From Promethearchaeota archaeon (GTDB lineage: Archaea; Asgardarchaeota; Lokiarchaeia; Sigynarchaeales; SOKP01), in assembly GCA_019058515.1 (NCBI GenBank), contig JAHPYY010000172.1, forward strand, positions 1 through 27,225: a DNA stretch of 27,225 nt, written 5' to 3'. The notes under the pieces were generated by a model. That model did no database searches. It was given only the letters and a program-made list of their open reading frames with translations, and had not been told where the DNA came from. Of the stretch, positions 1 to 7,979 are shown piece by piece (within the stretch, counting starts at the first letter, position 1; each line of letters starts with the position of its first letter). The position numbers and the translations under genes were made by a program.

Positions 1-1
1 A

Positions 2-763
2 CCCAAAGCAGTACCATTTTCTTCAAAAACTCCAATACCTACAGAGATTCCCGAAGTGTTTAAAGTAGAATCGACTCCTGAATTAAGTCAGGAAAAAAAA
101 TCTCCGTTATTTGAAGCGGCATCTAAAGAGAAAGCATTTGACGCACACCTAGAAACTCAGAAAAAGACACCTTCCCAAGCACCATTTATACAATCATCAT
201 ATACAACTTCCACTACTGACACTTTTTCTCAAATTCCAAGTTCGAGTGAAAAAGTCTCCAAAAAAGAGAAAAAACGCCTTGAAAAAGAAAAGAAAAGACT
301 AGCCAAGGAAGAAGCAAAAAAGCAAAAGGAGATGAAGTTAGAAGAGGAGAGGAGAAAGCACGATGAAATGATTGAAACTATGAGGTCATTAAAAAAGGAA
401 GATGATGAAGAAACAAGTCCTATTTCAGAAACACCAGTGCTATTCCAAAATATTAGTAAACCAAAAGAGGAAGTAAGTAAAACAGGTTTATTTGAAACAC
501 TCACAAAAAAACAAGAATCTGAAACACCTAAAGCAGATAATTTTATTTTGTCTTTATCAAAAGAGCAACAATTTGAAGAAAAACCACCATCCAGTCTCAG
601 AATAATACCCGCAGTAGATGAGCCTCAAACTGATTTTGCTCCAAAGGATAACCATTTTGTTGAAGATGCTGATCAAATTCCGTCTACGGTGGTGTGTGGA
701 AACTGTGGTGCAGTGTTATCAACTGAATATAAATTTTGTAACAAATGTGGGAGTAAAATTTAG
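2..763 (+). CDS. Coiled-coil protein with C-terminal zinc ribbon (5' end outside window)
   Basis: The frame is open to the left edge, so the N-terminus is missing; a GTG at 56 lies inside the frame and there is no reason to prefer it as the start. The visible part is mostly low-complexity, Ser/Thr/Pro/Glu-rich and probably disordered. A strongly charged Lys/Glu stretch at about 244-410 (KKEKKRLEKEKK-type repeats) should form a single helix or coiled coil. The last 25 residues hold a zinc ribbon, CGNCG then CNKCG, a zinc-ribbon type common at the ends of archaeal proteins. No catalytic domain is visible. It converges on the double-zinc-ribbon gene at 820-1458. Function is unknown; a scaffold or adaptor role is only a guess from the layout. 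Confidence 0.75.
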   Translation, partial: PKAVPFSSKTPIPTEIPEVFKVESTPELSQEKKSPLFEAASKEKAFDAHLETQKKTPSQAPFIQSSYTTSTTDTFSQIPSSSEKVSKKEKKRLEKEKKRLAKEEAKKQKEMKLEEERRKHDEMIETMRSLKKEDDEETSPISETPVLFQNISKPKEEVSKTGLFETLTKKQESETPKADNFILSLSKEQQFEEKPPSSLRIIPAVDEPQTDFAPKDNHFVEDADQIPSTVVCGNCGAVLSTEYKFCNKCGSKI

Positions 764-795
764 ATTCTTATAAAGAATTACTACAATTCATACCG

Positions 796-821
796 AGGGT
801 TGATACCTACCCTTTATTTTT
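796..821 (+). terminator. Possible hairpin plus T-run terminator
   Basis: AGGGT (796-800) and ACCCT (809-813) form a 5-bp stem followed by TTATTTTT. It sits just after the stop of the zinc-ribbon gene ending at 763 and touches the stop codon of the convergent gene. Archaeal termination needs mainly the T-run, so the hairpin may be incidental. Confidence 0.4.
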
Positions 822-1458
822 AAAAAAAAGTTTTTCCACAAGAAGGACACATGCTCCAGTTTTTTTTTACATTACTTTTACAATTTGGACATACTTTGTA
901 ATTCATTTCTTGAGTTGGCAGGGTGTTTTCTTCTTTACTACCTGTTTTAAATCTTTCTTCATCGACTTTATGTAGGTGATTTCCACCTTCCTCAGATTTT
1001 AACTCTTTCTGAAATTCCTCTGATTCGGGATACCCTACTCTATAAAAAAAGTATGAACCATCATTATTTTCAATTACTTTTTCTCCATTTTCTAAAATTA
1101 TTTCTAAGAAGTATATTATTTCTGAGCCAACGGGTATATCTTCGATATCTGAGGCGTAATAGTCAATCTCCTTGACCATTTTCATTTTATACCAAGAATT
1201 ACCCTCATCAGCGCTAAATACTAAGTTGACATCTGACAATGTAAAGGAGAAATCTTCTTCTGTTACTTTTACCACGATTTTTACATTTTTCCTAGTAATC
1301 TGAGTTGTTTTATCAACAAACTCGTTTTCATCCCAAGCTAAACCGCATTGTGGACATGAGGTAAACCAATTAGGATATTCAGTTTTACACTTAGAACATG
1401 TCTTGGTATAGTAGCGAGCGGTCTTTATTTTTATTTTGCTCTTTTTATCTTTTCCCAT
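820..1458 (-). CDS. Protein with N- and C-terminal zinc ribbons around a beta-rich middle domain
   Basis: A 212-residue protein with a basic N-terminus. The first zinc ribbon has C21, C24, C35 and C38; the second has C190, C193, C204 and C207. Between them, residues about 55-145 look like a beta-sandwich (alternating hydrophobic strands, aromatic residues, a 'DEGNSWYKMKM' segment), followed by a charged linker at about 147-185. Having the two zinc ribbons at opposite ends is unusual compared with tandem ribbons. It starts at ATG 1456-1458. No enzyme motif is visible, and the protein is not recognised beyond its zinc ribbons. It converges with the other zinc-ribbon gene, so the two are neighbours but not one operon. 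Confidence 0.75.
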   Translation of the reverse strand: MGKDKKSKIKIKTARYYTKTCSKCKTEYPNWFTSCPQCGLAWDENEFVDKTTQITRKNVKIVVKVTEEDFSFTLSDVNLVFSADEGNSWYKMKMVKEIDYYASDIEDIPVGSEIIYFLEIILENGEKVIENNDGSYFFYRVGYPESEEFQKELKSEEGGNHLHKVDEERFKTGSKEENTLPTQEMNYKVCPNCKSNVKKNWSMCPSCGKTFF

Positions 1459-1484
1459 TACTCTTCAATTGTAATTTCTTGTAT

Positions 1485-1522
1485 ACCTCTTATGAGTTAT
1501 TTATAAAATAAGTATAAGAGGT
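1485..1522. promoter_or_regulatory. Inverted repeat bracketing a TATA-like core
   Basis: ACCTCTTAT (1485-1493) and its exact complement ATAAGAGGT (1514-1522) are separated by 20 bases. Those bases contain the near-palindrome TTATTTATAAAATAA, which can act as a TATA box for the minus-strand gene starting at 1458. The element may be an operator over that promoter. It could also be a terminal hairpin of the TnpB element that begins at 1643. Confidence 0.4.
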
Positions 1523-1642
1523 TTATATATGTTTTAATTTGAATTTTGTATTTTGTTTATATATTCACTTCTATATTAAATACTAAAAGACTCATTTATT
1601 TTTTTTTTATTAAGAAATATTCAAGAGACAATTAATATCAAT

Positions 1643-2920
1643 ATGAGATTAGTATATAAGTTTAGGATTCCTAAAACTGAGCATTTAGATTTACTAAGTA
1701 CTACATCTAAAAAGCTCTATAATCAAGCGAATTGGTACATCCGACAAGATTTTCTTCATTTAGAGAATTAGCTTCGATACAACGATTTAGATTTTATTTT
1801 GAAACAATCTATTCATTATAAATTATTGAAAGCTCAAACCTCTCAACAAATTCTTAAAGTCTTAGATAATAACTGGAAAAGTTTCTTTAATACATTAAAA
1901 GAGTGGAAAAAAGATAAAAAAATATTCAATAGAAGACCAAGACCACCTAATTACAAGAAAACTTGTAACAACATTTTAATCTTTACCAACCAGAATAGCA
2001 AGATTAGAGGGAGTAAAATCATTCTTACAATGTCTCATCTTTTTAAAGACACATTTCCTAAGTTTGAAAATCCCATTGAAGTTAGGATTTCTAAATATAA
2101 AAACAAGAGTTTTGAAAGATTTCAACAGATACATATTTTACCAAGAAAAAGATTTTACATAATTGAAATCGTATACAACGAAGAAAGAAAAACATCGAAA
2201 GTTGATACCAAGAGATATTTATCAATCGTTTTTGGATTAAATGATTTAATAACTACGGTAGAAAATACGAATGTTAAGCCAATCATCATTTCAGGTACAG
2301 TTCTAAAATCCATTAATCGGCAACGGAATAAACGGAAAGTAAGGATCTACTCTATCAAAGATAAGCAAAGACTAAAATGGACTGAGAAACTCGATAAAAT
2401 TACAATAAAGAGAAATTCAGTAGTAAACGATTATTTACATAAGACCGCTCAATTTATTGTAGGGTATTGTTTGTAACATCAAATAGGTAATATTTGTTTG
2501 GGTGAATTAGAAAACATAAAACAAAATATAAGAATGGGCAAACGAAATAACCAAAATTTCGTGAATGTCCCCATTCAAACACTTAAACAAATGATAACTT
2601 ATAAAGCTCAACTGGTAGGATTTCAAGTTCACGAGGTTGATGAGTCCTACACATCAAAATGCAGTTCGTTAGATTTAGAACCTCTAAAAAGACATAAGAA
2701 AGATGTCGACAGAAGGATTTACAGAGGATTAATTCGAGGTTCAAATTATCTGCTTAACGCCGATGTAAACGGAGCGTTAAATATCTTCAGAAAAGTAGTC
2801 GGAGATGGTTTTATTCAGAACTTATCCGATAGGGGTTGCTGGTTTCAACCAGTGCGAATAAGGGATGTGTTCCAAACTTCACACGAACAATTTTTATTAA
2901 ATGCTGTTGCTATTTCTTAA
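1643..2920 (+). pseudogene. tnpB: Decayed TnpB (IS605/IS1341-type RNA-guided nuclease)
   Basis: Reading frame 2 from ATG 1643 to TAA 2918-2920 is a TnpB of about 426 codons, close to full length, but with TAG at 1769-1771 and TAA at 2474-2476. There are no frameshifts: both stops and all three segments share one frame. Recognisable parts are the N-terminal OB/wedge-like start, the 'KSINRQRNKRK' linker helix, 'GELENIKQ' holding the RuvC glutamate (2504-2506), the remnant zinc-finger region 'ESYTSKC', and 'NADVNGALNI' with the last RuvC aspartate. The first RuvC aspartate (usually in a GIDLG-like context) is valine here (GTT, 2228-2230), so even read-through protein should lack cleavage activity. 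No TnpA gene is nearby, as in IS1341-type elements. The element ends and the omega RNA could not be defined. Confidence 0.85.
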
Positions 2921-2950
2921 CATGTTTAATAATTTTGATAACCTACACCT

Positions 2951-2962
2951 TAAATTAAATAA
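2951..2962 (+). promoter_or_regulatory. TATA-like box for the gene at 2980
   Basis: TAAATTAAATAA lies about 18-29 bases before the ATG at 2980. With usual archaeal spacing, transcription would start at or very near the start codon, so the mRNA is probably leaderless; no Shine-Dalgarno sequence is seen. Confidence 0.45.
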
Positions 2963-2979
2963 ATTCCCTTAATTTAGTA

Positions 2980-3594
2980 ATGTCTATGAAAATTACTAAA
3001 GAAGAAATTTCTTCGTTATTAGGTTCTTTTAATGACTTGGTCGAACTAAAAGTCTTGATAAGAGCAATATCCCCCACATATGAATTGGACGAGATTGCAA
3101 CTCAAATGTTTACGAAAAGTCTAAACAGGTTAAAAAAGAATTTATCACCACTTTTCTCGAAATATCTTATAACTGAATCTAAATCTAATACTTCAACAGA
3201 CATAACCACAACGGGAATGACGGAATTGTTGAAATTACGTAATGAGGTAAGTTATATTTTAGTATCATCAAGTTCATTGAAGAAGAAACTTAAAAAAATG
3301 GAATTCGACCCAAGGAGGGTAATAGCTACAGGAGGACCAATTTTTCCTGAAGATCATATGAAGTTAAATCCTAACCTCAATGAGGAGAATTATTTAAATA
3401 TTAAAAAGAAGTATAAATATAATTTAAGGTTATTAAAGAAAATTGATTGGTCAACCAATAAATTATACTTTATATGTGAGGTAGAGAATCAAGTGGAAGA
3501 TTTAATAAGGAAAAGCATTAAGAACCTCTCTTTGATTATAAATGCTAAGATCGATGTTATTACAATCCCCTCTTGGAAAATTTTAACATCTTAA
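2980..3594 (+). CDS. Hypothetical soluble archaeal protein, 204 aa
   Basis: A complete reading frame with a second possible ATG two codons downstream. The product is soluble, Lys-rich and mainly helical at the ends, with no signal peptide or membrane segment. A more conserved-looking centre ('DPRRVIATGGPIFPEDHMKLNP', about residues 107-128, a Gly-Pro-rich loop) suggests a folded domain of a conserved archaeal family. I cannot name the family with certainty. The gene converges with the MfnA-type decarboxylase, with four bases between the stop codons. Confidence 0.75.
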   Translation: MSMKITKEEISSLLGSFNDLVELKVLIRAISPTYELDEIATQMFTKSLNRLKKNLSPLFSKYLITESKSNTSTDITTTGMTELLKLRNEVSYILVSSSSLKKKLKKMEFDPRRVIATGGPIFPEDHMKLNPNLNEENYLNIKKKYKYNLRLLKKIDWSTNKLYFICEVENQVEDLIRKSIKNLSLIINAKIDVITIPSWKILTS

Positions 3595-3598
3595 AGCA

Positions 3599-4777
3599 TT
3601 ATTTGTTATGTAATTCTTGTACAGACGTTTTTAAATCGTTTATGAACATGATAAGATGTCTTTTTTTTACATGGGGCATCAATACTATTCGAACGAGATT
3701 TAGACCTTCAAACTTTCCGATCATCCATTTTTTTTTTCTCAGAAGTCGTTCTAACTCACATATGTTACCATCATCAGACAGAGTTATTCCAACAACATTC
3801 ATTGTCGGTTTTGAAGCTAAATTAATACCATCTATCTCACATAATTTTTCTACAAGGAAAAATGTGCTTTCCATGCATTTATCAACGATACTGCAATAAC
3901 CTTGTATACCAAGTTTATTCATTGTTGCCCAGAACGATATTATATTTGCACCTATTCTTGTACCAGTAAAATTGAAATGTTTAAAACTACCTCCAGCTAA
4001 ATAGGGTATTTCAAATCCTGTTTCATTCAAGATGTTTTCATCCCTTATCAACAAACCTCCTGATGGGATTATTCCTAATCCCATTTTGTGAGGATCCGCT
4101 GTTATTGAACTAACTCCCGGTACACTGAAATCCCACACAGGAACATCGTAACCTAAATATTTTAGAAAAGGGAGCACGAATCCACCGAATGCCGCATCAA
4201 CATGAAAGTATAGTTCATGGTTTATTGCTATCCTGGAAAGTTCTTCAATCGGATCTACTAATCCTAATGAGGTTGTTCCCGCTATTCCAACTATTGCACA
4301 TGTGTTTTTATTGATTAACGACTCGAAATGTTCAATATCAAGTTGATATGTATCCGTTAAATTGGCTTTCCTTAAAGTAACACCTAAAATTTCTGCGGCT
4401 TTATCAAAAGAAACATGGGCCGTCATTGGAAGTACAACTTCGGGTTTCTTTATGTCTTTTTTAAGCTTCCTTGCTATTAACATTGCTATTAGATTAGCTT
4501 CAGTTCCTCCAGTTGTGATTGTTCCTTGAATATTGTCTCCACCAAATAAACTCCCAATTTCTGAGACAAGCTTTTTCTCAAGTTTAGCCGTTCCAGGAAA
4601 TAAACCAGGATCTCCTAGATTTTTATATAGATGCTTAATATAGAGCTTATTATCAAAAACTAACGGTTTCGTACACATGGAACCCAAAATATAACCGGAG
4701 TCATAATCAAGATCTTCTGATAAATACCTATCCAAAAATTTACGGATAGTCTTGCTATTTAATCCTTCTAGTCTCAT
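3599..4777 (-). CDS. mfnA: PLP-dependent L-tyrosine/L-aspartate decarboxylase (MfnA type)
   Basis: A group II PLP decarboxylase of 392 residues, the usual length for archaeal MfnA. The PLP-binding lysine is K231 in 'ITADPHKMGLG'; the cofactor-binding aspartate is in 'YFHVDAAFGG' (about D194). 'TTGGTEANLIAML' (about 88-100) is the family's phosphate-binding region. In archaea this family makes tyramine for methanofuran or beta-alanine for coenzyme A by decarboxylating tyrosine or aspartate. In a non-methanogen the aspartate route to coenzyme A is the more likely role, but the substrate cannot be read from the sequence. Start is ATG 4775-4777. It is the last gene of a minus-strand run with the MazG-like gene (48-base gap) and pyrE. 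Confidence 0.9.
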   Translation of the reverse strand: MRLEGLNSKTIRKFLDRYLSEDLDYDSGYILGSMCTKPLVFDNKLYIKHLYKNLGDPGLFPGTAKLEKKLVSEIGSLFGGDNIQGTITTGGTEANLIAMLIARKLKKDIKKPEVVLPMTAHVSFDKAAEILGVTLRKANLTDTYQLDIEHFESLINKNTCAIVGIAGTTSLGLVDPIEELSRIAINHELYFHVDAAFGGFVLPFLKYLGYDVPVWDFSVPGVSSITADPHKMGLGIIPSGGLLIRDENILNETGFEIPYLAGGSFKHFNFTGTRIGANIISFWATMNKLGIQGYCSIVDKCMESTFFLVEKLCEIDGINLASKPTMNVVGITLSDDGNICELERLLRKKKWMIGKFEGLNLVRIVLMPHVKKRHLIMFINDLKTSVQELHNK

Positions 4778-4825
4778 TGTTTTAGAAATTTGTTATAAAT
4801 TAGATAAATTGCCAAGTTGACATAA

Positions 4826-5155
4826 TTAAGATAGAAAACGGCTTTTATCTCGTTCAGTATATTTATTGATAACAGATTTTAGTTCCGATATTAAATCTAC
4901 TTCGTAATAATTTGAGATACAAATTAAAGAAAACATAAGATCGCCAATTTCCTCTCCAATTAAACCTTTTCTCTCTGTTGGTTTCTTTGGTTTGATACCC
5001 TCCAAATGAGTTATTTCACGTGATAACTCTCCCATTTCCTCCACTAATGCTGCAAGCAATGCTAACGGGTTCCAATAACCCCCATGTCTTTTTATCCAAC
5101 GATCCACCTTATCCTGTATTGCTCTTAAATTCCCAATGTTATCTTCCACATTCAT
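4826..5155 (-). CDS. MazG-like nucleotide pyrophosphohydrolase
   Basis: A 109-residue all-alpha NTP pyrophosphatase of the MazG/dUTPase-2 superfamily. The metal-binding signature is present: E39-E40-x-x-E43 in 'VEEMGELSRE', then 'EEIGDLMFSL' (E68, E69, D72). Such enzymes hydrolyse (d)NTPs to NMP plus pyrophosphate and usually serve to clean damaged or unwanted nucleotides. The single short domain fits the small archaeal and bacterial stand-alone form rather than two-domain MazG. It lies 20 bases downstream of pyrE on the same strand, so the two are probably co-transcribed and both handle nucleotides. Confidence 0.88.
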   Translation of the reverse strand: MNVEDNIGNLRAIQDKVDRWIKRHGGYWNPLALLAALVEEMGELSREITHLEGIKPKKPTERKGLIGEEIGDLMFSLICISNYYEVDLISELKSVINKYTERDKSRFLS

Positions 5156-5175
5156 AGTGTAAAGCTAAATGAATC

Positions 5176-5919
5176 TTATTTTTTTAAATTTCTAAGAGTA
5201 TCTTGTATTTGTTTATTTTGATATTTATCGATATTATTTAAATAATCCTTTAATACATCATACTCCACTTTTGAAAGTTTGTTTTTCAACCATTCAATTC
5301 CTAACGATTTGAATGGTATTAGAGAAAAAAGTTTTAAATCGTATTCATTGGCGAGGACTTCCGCTCCTTGCTCTCTATCTACTAACACGACAATACTTTT
5401 TCCAATAACTCTTATATTACGGATCTTAGCCTCGGATAGCAATTGTTCTATTGCGATTAGTTTGCTATCCAATTTTGTGACTAAATCGTCTATCAAGGCT
5501 ATGTTGTCCCCATTCTCTATTATCCCTTCCACTAAGCTGTGTTGTCCATACTTTTTTATGTGTTCTTTAAACTCGCTTAGAGATTTTACTCCTTGTAGTT
5601 TTCTTGTATAACATAAGGGTATATTCTTCTGAAGTGATATAGATGCAGCAATGGGAACTCCCGCGGAAGCTATACCTACGATTCTATTGATATCATCACA
5701 TTCTTCTTCTATTAAGCGTCCTAATGCATAACCTACCTTTTTCAAAACCATTGGATAACTTCCAATTAATCTAAGATTTATGTATAAAGGGCTCCATATT
5801 CCAGAAATCAATTTCCAGCCTTCTGGTTTAGAGTTATACCAGGTTTTAATCATGTGGTTATCATATAAAAGCTCAATAATTTCCTTTCCCAATAATTCTT
5901 TTTCTTTAGCCCAGCTCAT
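5176..5919 (-). CDS. pyrE: Orotate phosphoribosyltransferase
   Basis: Type I phosphoribosyltransferase of 247 residues. The PRPP-binding motif 'NIALIDDLVTKLDSK' (about 137-151) is clear; here the loop has DDLVTK where many family members have DDVxTTG. 'RIVGIASAGVPIAAS' (about 79-93) is the pyrophosphate loop region and 'YTRK' supplies a conserved basic patch. It converts orotate plus PRPP to orotidine monophosphate in pyrimidine synthesis. The protein is longer than typical OPRTs (about 180-210) because of a roughly 40-residue charged C-terminal helix (LSKVEYDVLKDYLNNID...). Start is ATG 5917-5919. It leads the pyrE-mazG-mfnA run. UMP synthase fusion is excluded, since no decarboxylase domain follows. 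Confidence 0.88.
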   Translation of the reverse strand: MSWAKEKELLGKEIIELLYDNHMIKTWYNSKPEGWKLISGIWSPLYINLRLIGSYPMVLKKVGYALGRLIEEECDDINRIVGIASAGVPIAASISLQKNIPLCYTRKLQGVKSLSEFKEHIKKYGQHSLVEGIIENGDNIALIDDLVTKLDSKLIAIEQLLSEAKIRNIRVIGKSIVVLVDREQGAEVLANEYDLKLFSLIPFKSLGIEWLKNKLSKVEYDVLKDYLNNIDKYQNKQIQDTLRNLKK

Positions 5920-6065
5920 AAGAATATTCCATTATCAATTAGCAGGTTAAATAAATATTAATTTTGTGAATTAACTACTTTTAGTGTAAAATTTAGCCAA
6001 ACTTTAAAGATTTTGTAAGGGAGGAACTTTAAGAAAAAAAATGAAACAAATATTAATTCAATTTA

Positions 6066-6587
6066 TCATGTTAATGTAAATTTATCTAAATCTGCTACTC
6101 CATATTTTTGTCCTCTAGTAGAAAATTTTATAGAATGTATTCCTTCAGTTACTCCTCCTAGATCTATTTTTTCAGTTTGATTAAATGAATTCCAATCTCC
6201 TTGATTTTCTGGAAGAAAACTTGCTCTTGCGACTGTTTCATCGTCAAGATGGATATAAATAAGTGTAGTTGATGGACTATCCTTGCTATATCTTACTGTC
6301 ATGTAAAGATGCTCTGTTGCATGCAGTTGAATTGATGAATATTTAACATATCCCTTTTGAGCACCCCAAGGTGATGCGCTCTCGCAACCAAATTGACCGT
6401 ATACTTTCCCTCCCGAAGCATTGCTTCGATATATTAAGGCTCCTACAGTTGAATCGTCTGGATCTTCGCATTCACGCTCGTAGTTATTTGGTTTAGGAGT
6501 ACATATTATTAAAATAATGATTATTGATATTACCAAAATAGCTACTAATAAAAGAATTCCTAAAATAGCAACAGCTCTCTTATCCAT
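6066..6587 (-). CDS. Membrane-anchored protein with CBM6/35-like carbohydrate-binding domain
   Basis: From ATG 6585-6587 the product is 173 residues: MDKR, one transmembrane helix (about 6-29, very Ile/Leu-rich), then an extracellular domain. The domain starts with an acidic segment ('ERECEDPDD'), has 'SNASGGKVYGQF', aromatic-rich strands and ends '…GVADLDKFTLT', the pattern of the galactose-binding fold in CBM6/CBM35. Two cysteines (in ECED and FGCES) may form a disulfide. The frame is open up to 6719, but that 44-residue extension runs over the AT-rich promoter region, so the internal ATG is preferred. It is divergent from the surface protein at 6762. A role in binding external sugars or in adhesion is inferred from the fold. 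Confidence 0.7.
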   Translation of the reverse strand: MDKRAVAILGILLLVAILVISIIIILIICTPKPNNYERECEDPDDSTVGALIYRSNASGGKVYGQFGCESASPWGAQKGYVKYSSIQLHATEHLYMTVRYSKDSPSTTLIYIHLDDETVARASFLPENQGDWNSFNQTEKIDLGGVTEGIHSIKFSTRGQKYGVADLDKFTLT

Positions 6588-6633
6588 GTTATTCGCCCCA
6601 ATATTGTAAAGTTTTAAAAGTTCTTTAAATATT

Positions 6634-6659
6634 AATATTCTTTTTAAATAAAGAATATT
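6634..6659. promoter_or_regulatory. 10-bp perfect inverted repeat between divergent surface genes
   Basis: AATATTCTTT (6634-6643) and AAAGAATATT (6650-6659) are exact complements with a 6-base spacer. The repeat sits about 50-70 bases upstream of the minus-strand ATG at 6587, partly overlapping its likely TATA (ATTTATAAAT, about 6657-6666), and about 100 bases upstream of the plus-strand gene. It is a plausible regulator-binding site serving one or both genes, but the sequence is very AT-rich. Confidence 0.4.
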
Positions 6660-6694
6660 TATAAATGTTTTTAGGCCAGAGCGGGTTATTAAAA

Positions 6695-6702
6695 GTTTTA
6701 TA
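6695..6702 (+). promoter_or_regulatory. TATA-like box for the gene at 6762
   Basis: TTTTATATA lies around 6694-6702, which would place transcription start near 6725 and leave a short leader of about 35 bases before the ATG at 6762. Confidence 0.4.
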
Positions 6703-6761
6703 TACTCACTTAAATACAATCAAGAATAATAGATTTGTGATGAGATAAAATACAATTTATT

Positions 6762-7499
6762 ATGAAATCAAGAAAATTATTTATAAGGATTGTTATTGCC
6801 ATTATTATTTTTTTCACAATTGGATGGATTATAAATCTTGTAATAAGTGCTTTGTTCCCTTTAAAGGTTTATCCAGATATTCCGCTTCGTTATGCAAATT
6901 TAAGTACTCCTTGTTATGAAGCACATTATAATGCAACCATATCTGGTTCTCATCATTATGACCCCCAAGGTAATCTATGGGTGGAAATGAATTATTTTAT
7001 ACCAGTAGGTGGATATGCCTTTTCAAGAATTGATATATTATCCTCAGGAGATATTCAATGGAGTAATTATGAATCAATTCAATTTAATATGCAATCAAAT
7101 TTGACTGATTTTGCAGTATGTTATCTTGAAATTCAGGAATTTCAGTCCAATGGAGAATTGGGAGAGTTATTAATTGCTAGTATTTCAATATCGGAACATT
7201 CTCAAAATGTCGCAATAGATTTCTCTCAATTAGAAAAGAAAACAATGTTTCAACCGGATATTCCTAAATCTGAATTAAATGGAAAATTGGACCTAAACAA
7301 TGGAATTGCGGCGATAATTATTCATGGTGGATATCCTTCTAGTACACAAACACAACTTATTTATGGTGATATTAGATTAATTGGCACGAAAGAATCTTCA
7401 CAATGGTATCACTATATTTTAGGTTTTTTCACATTTCAAATCTGGATTGTAGTGATTATTGGGGATTTATTAGTCCTACTAAAACCAGATCCTCCATAG
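6762..7499 (+). CDS. Surface protein with beta-rich ectodomain between two membrane helices
   Basis: A 245-residue protein with an N-terminal membrane helix (about 7-30), a large external region (about 35-212) and a second helix near the C-terminus (about 217-239), ending in a short Pro-rich tail. The ectodomain alternates hydrophobic strands and contains 'ESIQFNMQSNLTDFAVCYLEIQEF' features resembling the jelly-roll galactose-binding class, but I cannot assign a family. No protease, glycosidase or other active-site motif is visible. Its neighbour on the opposite strand (6066-6587) is also a membrane-anchored beta-domain protein, so the pair may work at the same surface. A T-rich terminator follows. 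Confidence 0.7.
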   Translation: MKSRKLFIRIVIAIIIFFTIGWIINLVISALFPLKVYPDIPLRYANLSTPCYEAHYNATISGSHHYDPQGNLWVEMNYFIPVGGYAFSRIDILSSGDIQWSNYESIQFNMQSNLTDFAVCYLEIQEFQSNGELGELLIASISISEHSQNVAIDFSQLEKKTMFQPDIPKSELNGKLDLNNGIAAIIIHGGYPSSTQTQLIYGDIRLIGTKESSQWYHYILGFFTFQIWIVVIIGDLLVLLKPDPP

Positions 7500-7542
7500 G
7501 TTAAAAAAAGTAATAATAAAAGAATCAAGGAAAAAGACACAT

Positions 7543-7580
7543 AGTAAAAAATTTTTACTGTCTTTTATATTTTTTTTATA
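7543..7580 (+). terminator. Palindrome plus T-runs after the surface gene
   Basis: A near-perfect palindrome (AGTAAAAA…TTTTTACT, 7543-7559) is followed by TCTTTTATATTTTTTTTAT. It lies about 45 bases after the stop at 7499 and is a good archaeal termination region. Confidence 0.5.
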
Positions 7581-7968
7581 TGATTTGGATATTTTTTATA
7601 ACGATCTCTTTAATAAGCTGATTTGTCTTATAATATCCTTCTGCAGCATTGAAAATGAATTTCATCAAGCATCCAATCAAGACTTAATTAAGGGAATATG
7701 GGGTTCCAATTGTTATTTCATCTTCTATTTATTTTAAATATGACAACTCAAACTCTTTTAAGCATTATAGGTATTCAATTTTGAAGTTATTATAGATTGA
7801 TCGGATTTTTTTTTACTCGTTAAATTGAACTGCACTTTAATTTAGGGAACACTTTTTGAAAGAGTTTAAATATGAATGTTTATTCTACAATATTAACACA
7901 ATTAAAAAAATTTAGATATTATTTAGAAAACCACAATTTTTACGGATTGATTAGAGAATTATAGTACT
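7581..7968. other. Non-coding AT-rich gap
   Basis: No credible protein or RNA gene is seen here. A TTTAAATAT element at about 7865-7873 could be the TATA box of the downstream membrane-protein/regulator group, giving a leader of about 80-90 bases before the small frame at 7980. Several T-runs are present. The gap is long compared with the dense surroundings and may hold remnants of a lost gene, but no homology can be recognised by eye. Confidence 0.4.
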
Positions 7969-7979
7969 GGGTGGAAATT

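Noticed and set aside
1769..1771. TAG in tnpB read as pyrrolysine
   Set aside because: A second, TAA stop and the lost catalytic aspartate make simple decay far more likely, and nothing in the window indicates pyrrolysine use.
6039..6077. 12-codon ORF after a strong GGGAGGAAC sequence
   Set aside because: Although the purine-rich sequence resembles a ribosome-binding site, the peptide is tiny, its end overlaps the antisense surface gene, and nothing else supports it.
6588..6719. N-terminal extension of the CBM-like protein up to 6719
   Set aside because: It crosses the likely TATA box and the 10-bp inverted repeat, and places about 44 odd residues before a clean MDKR plus membrane-helix start.
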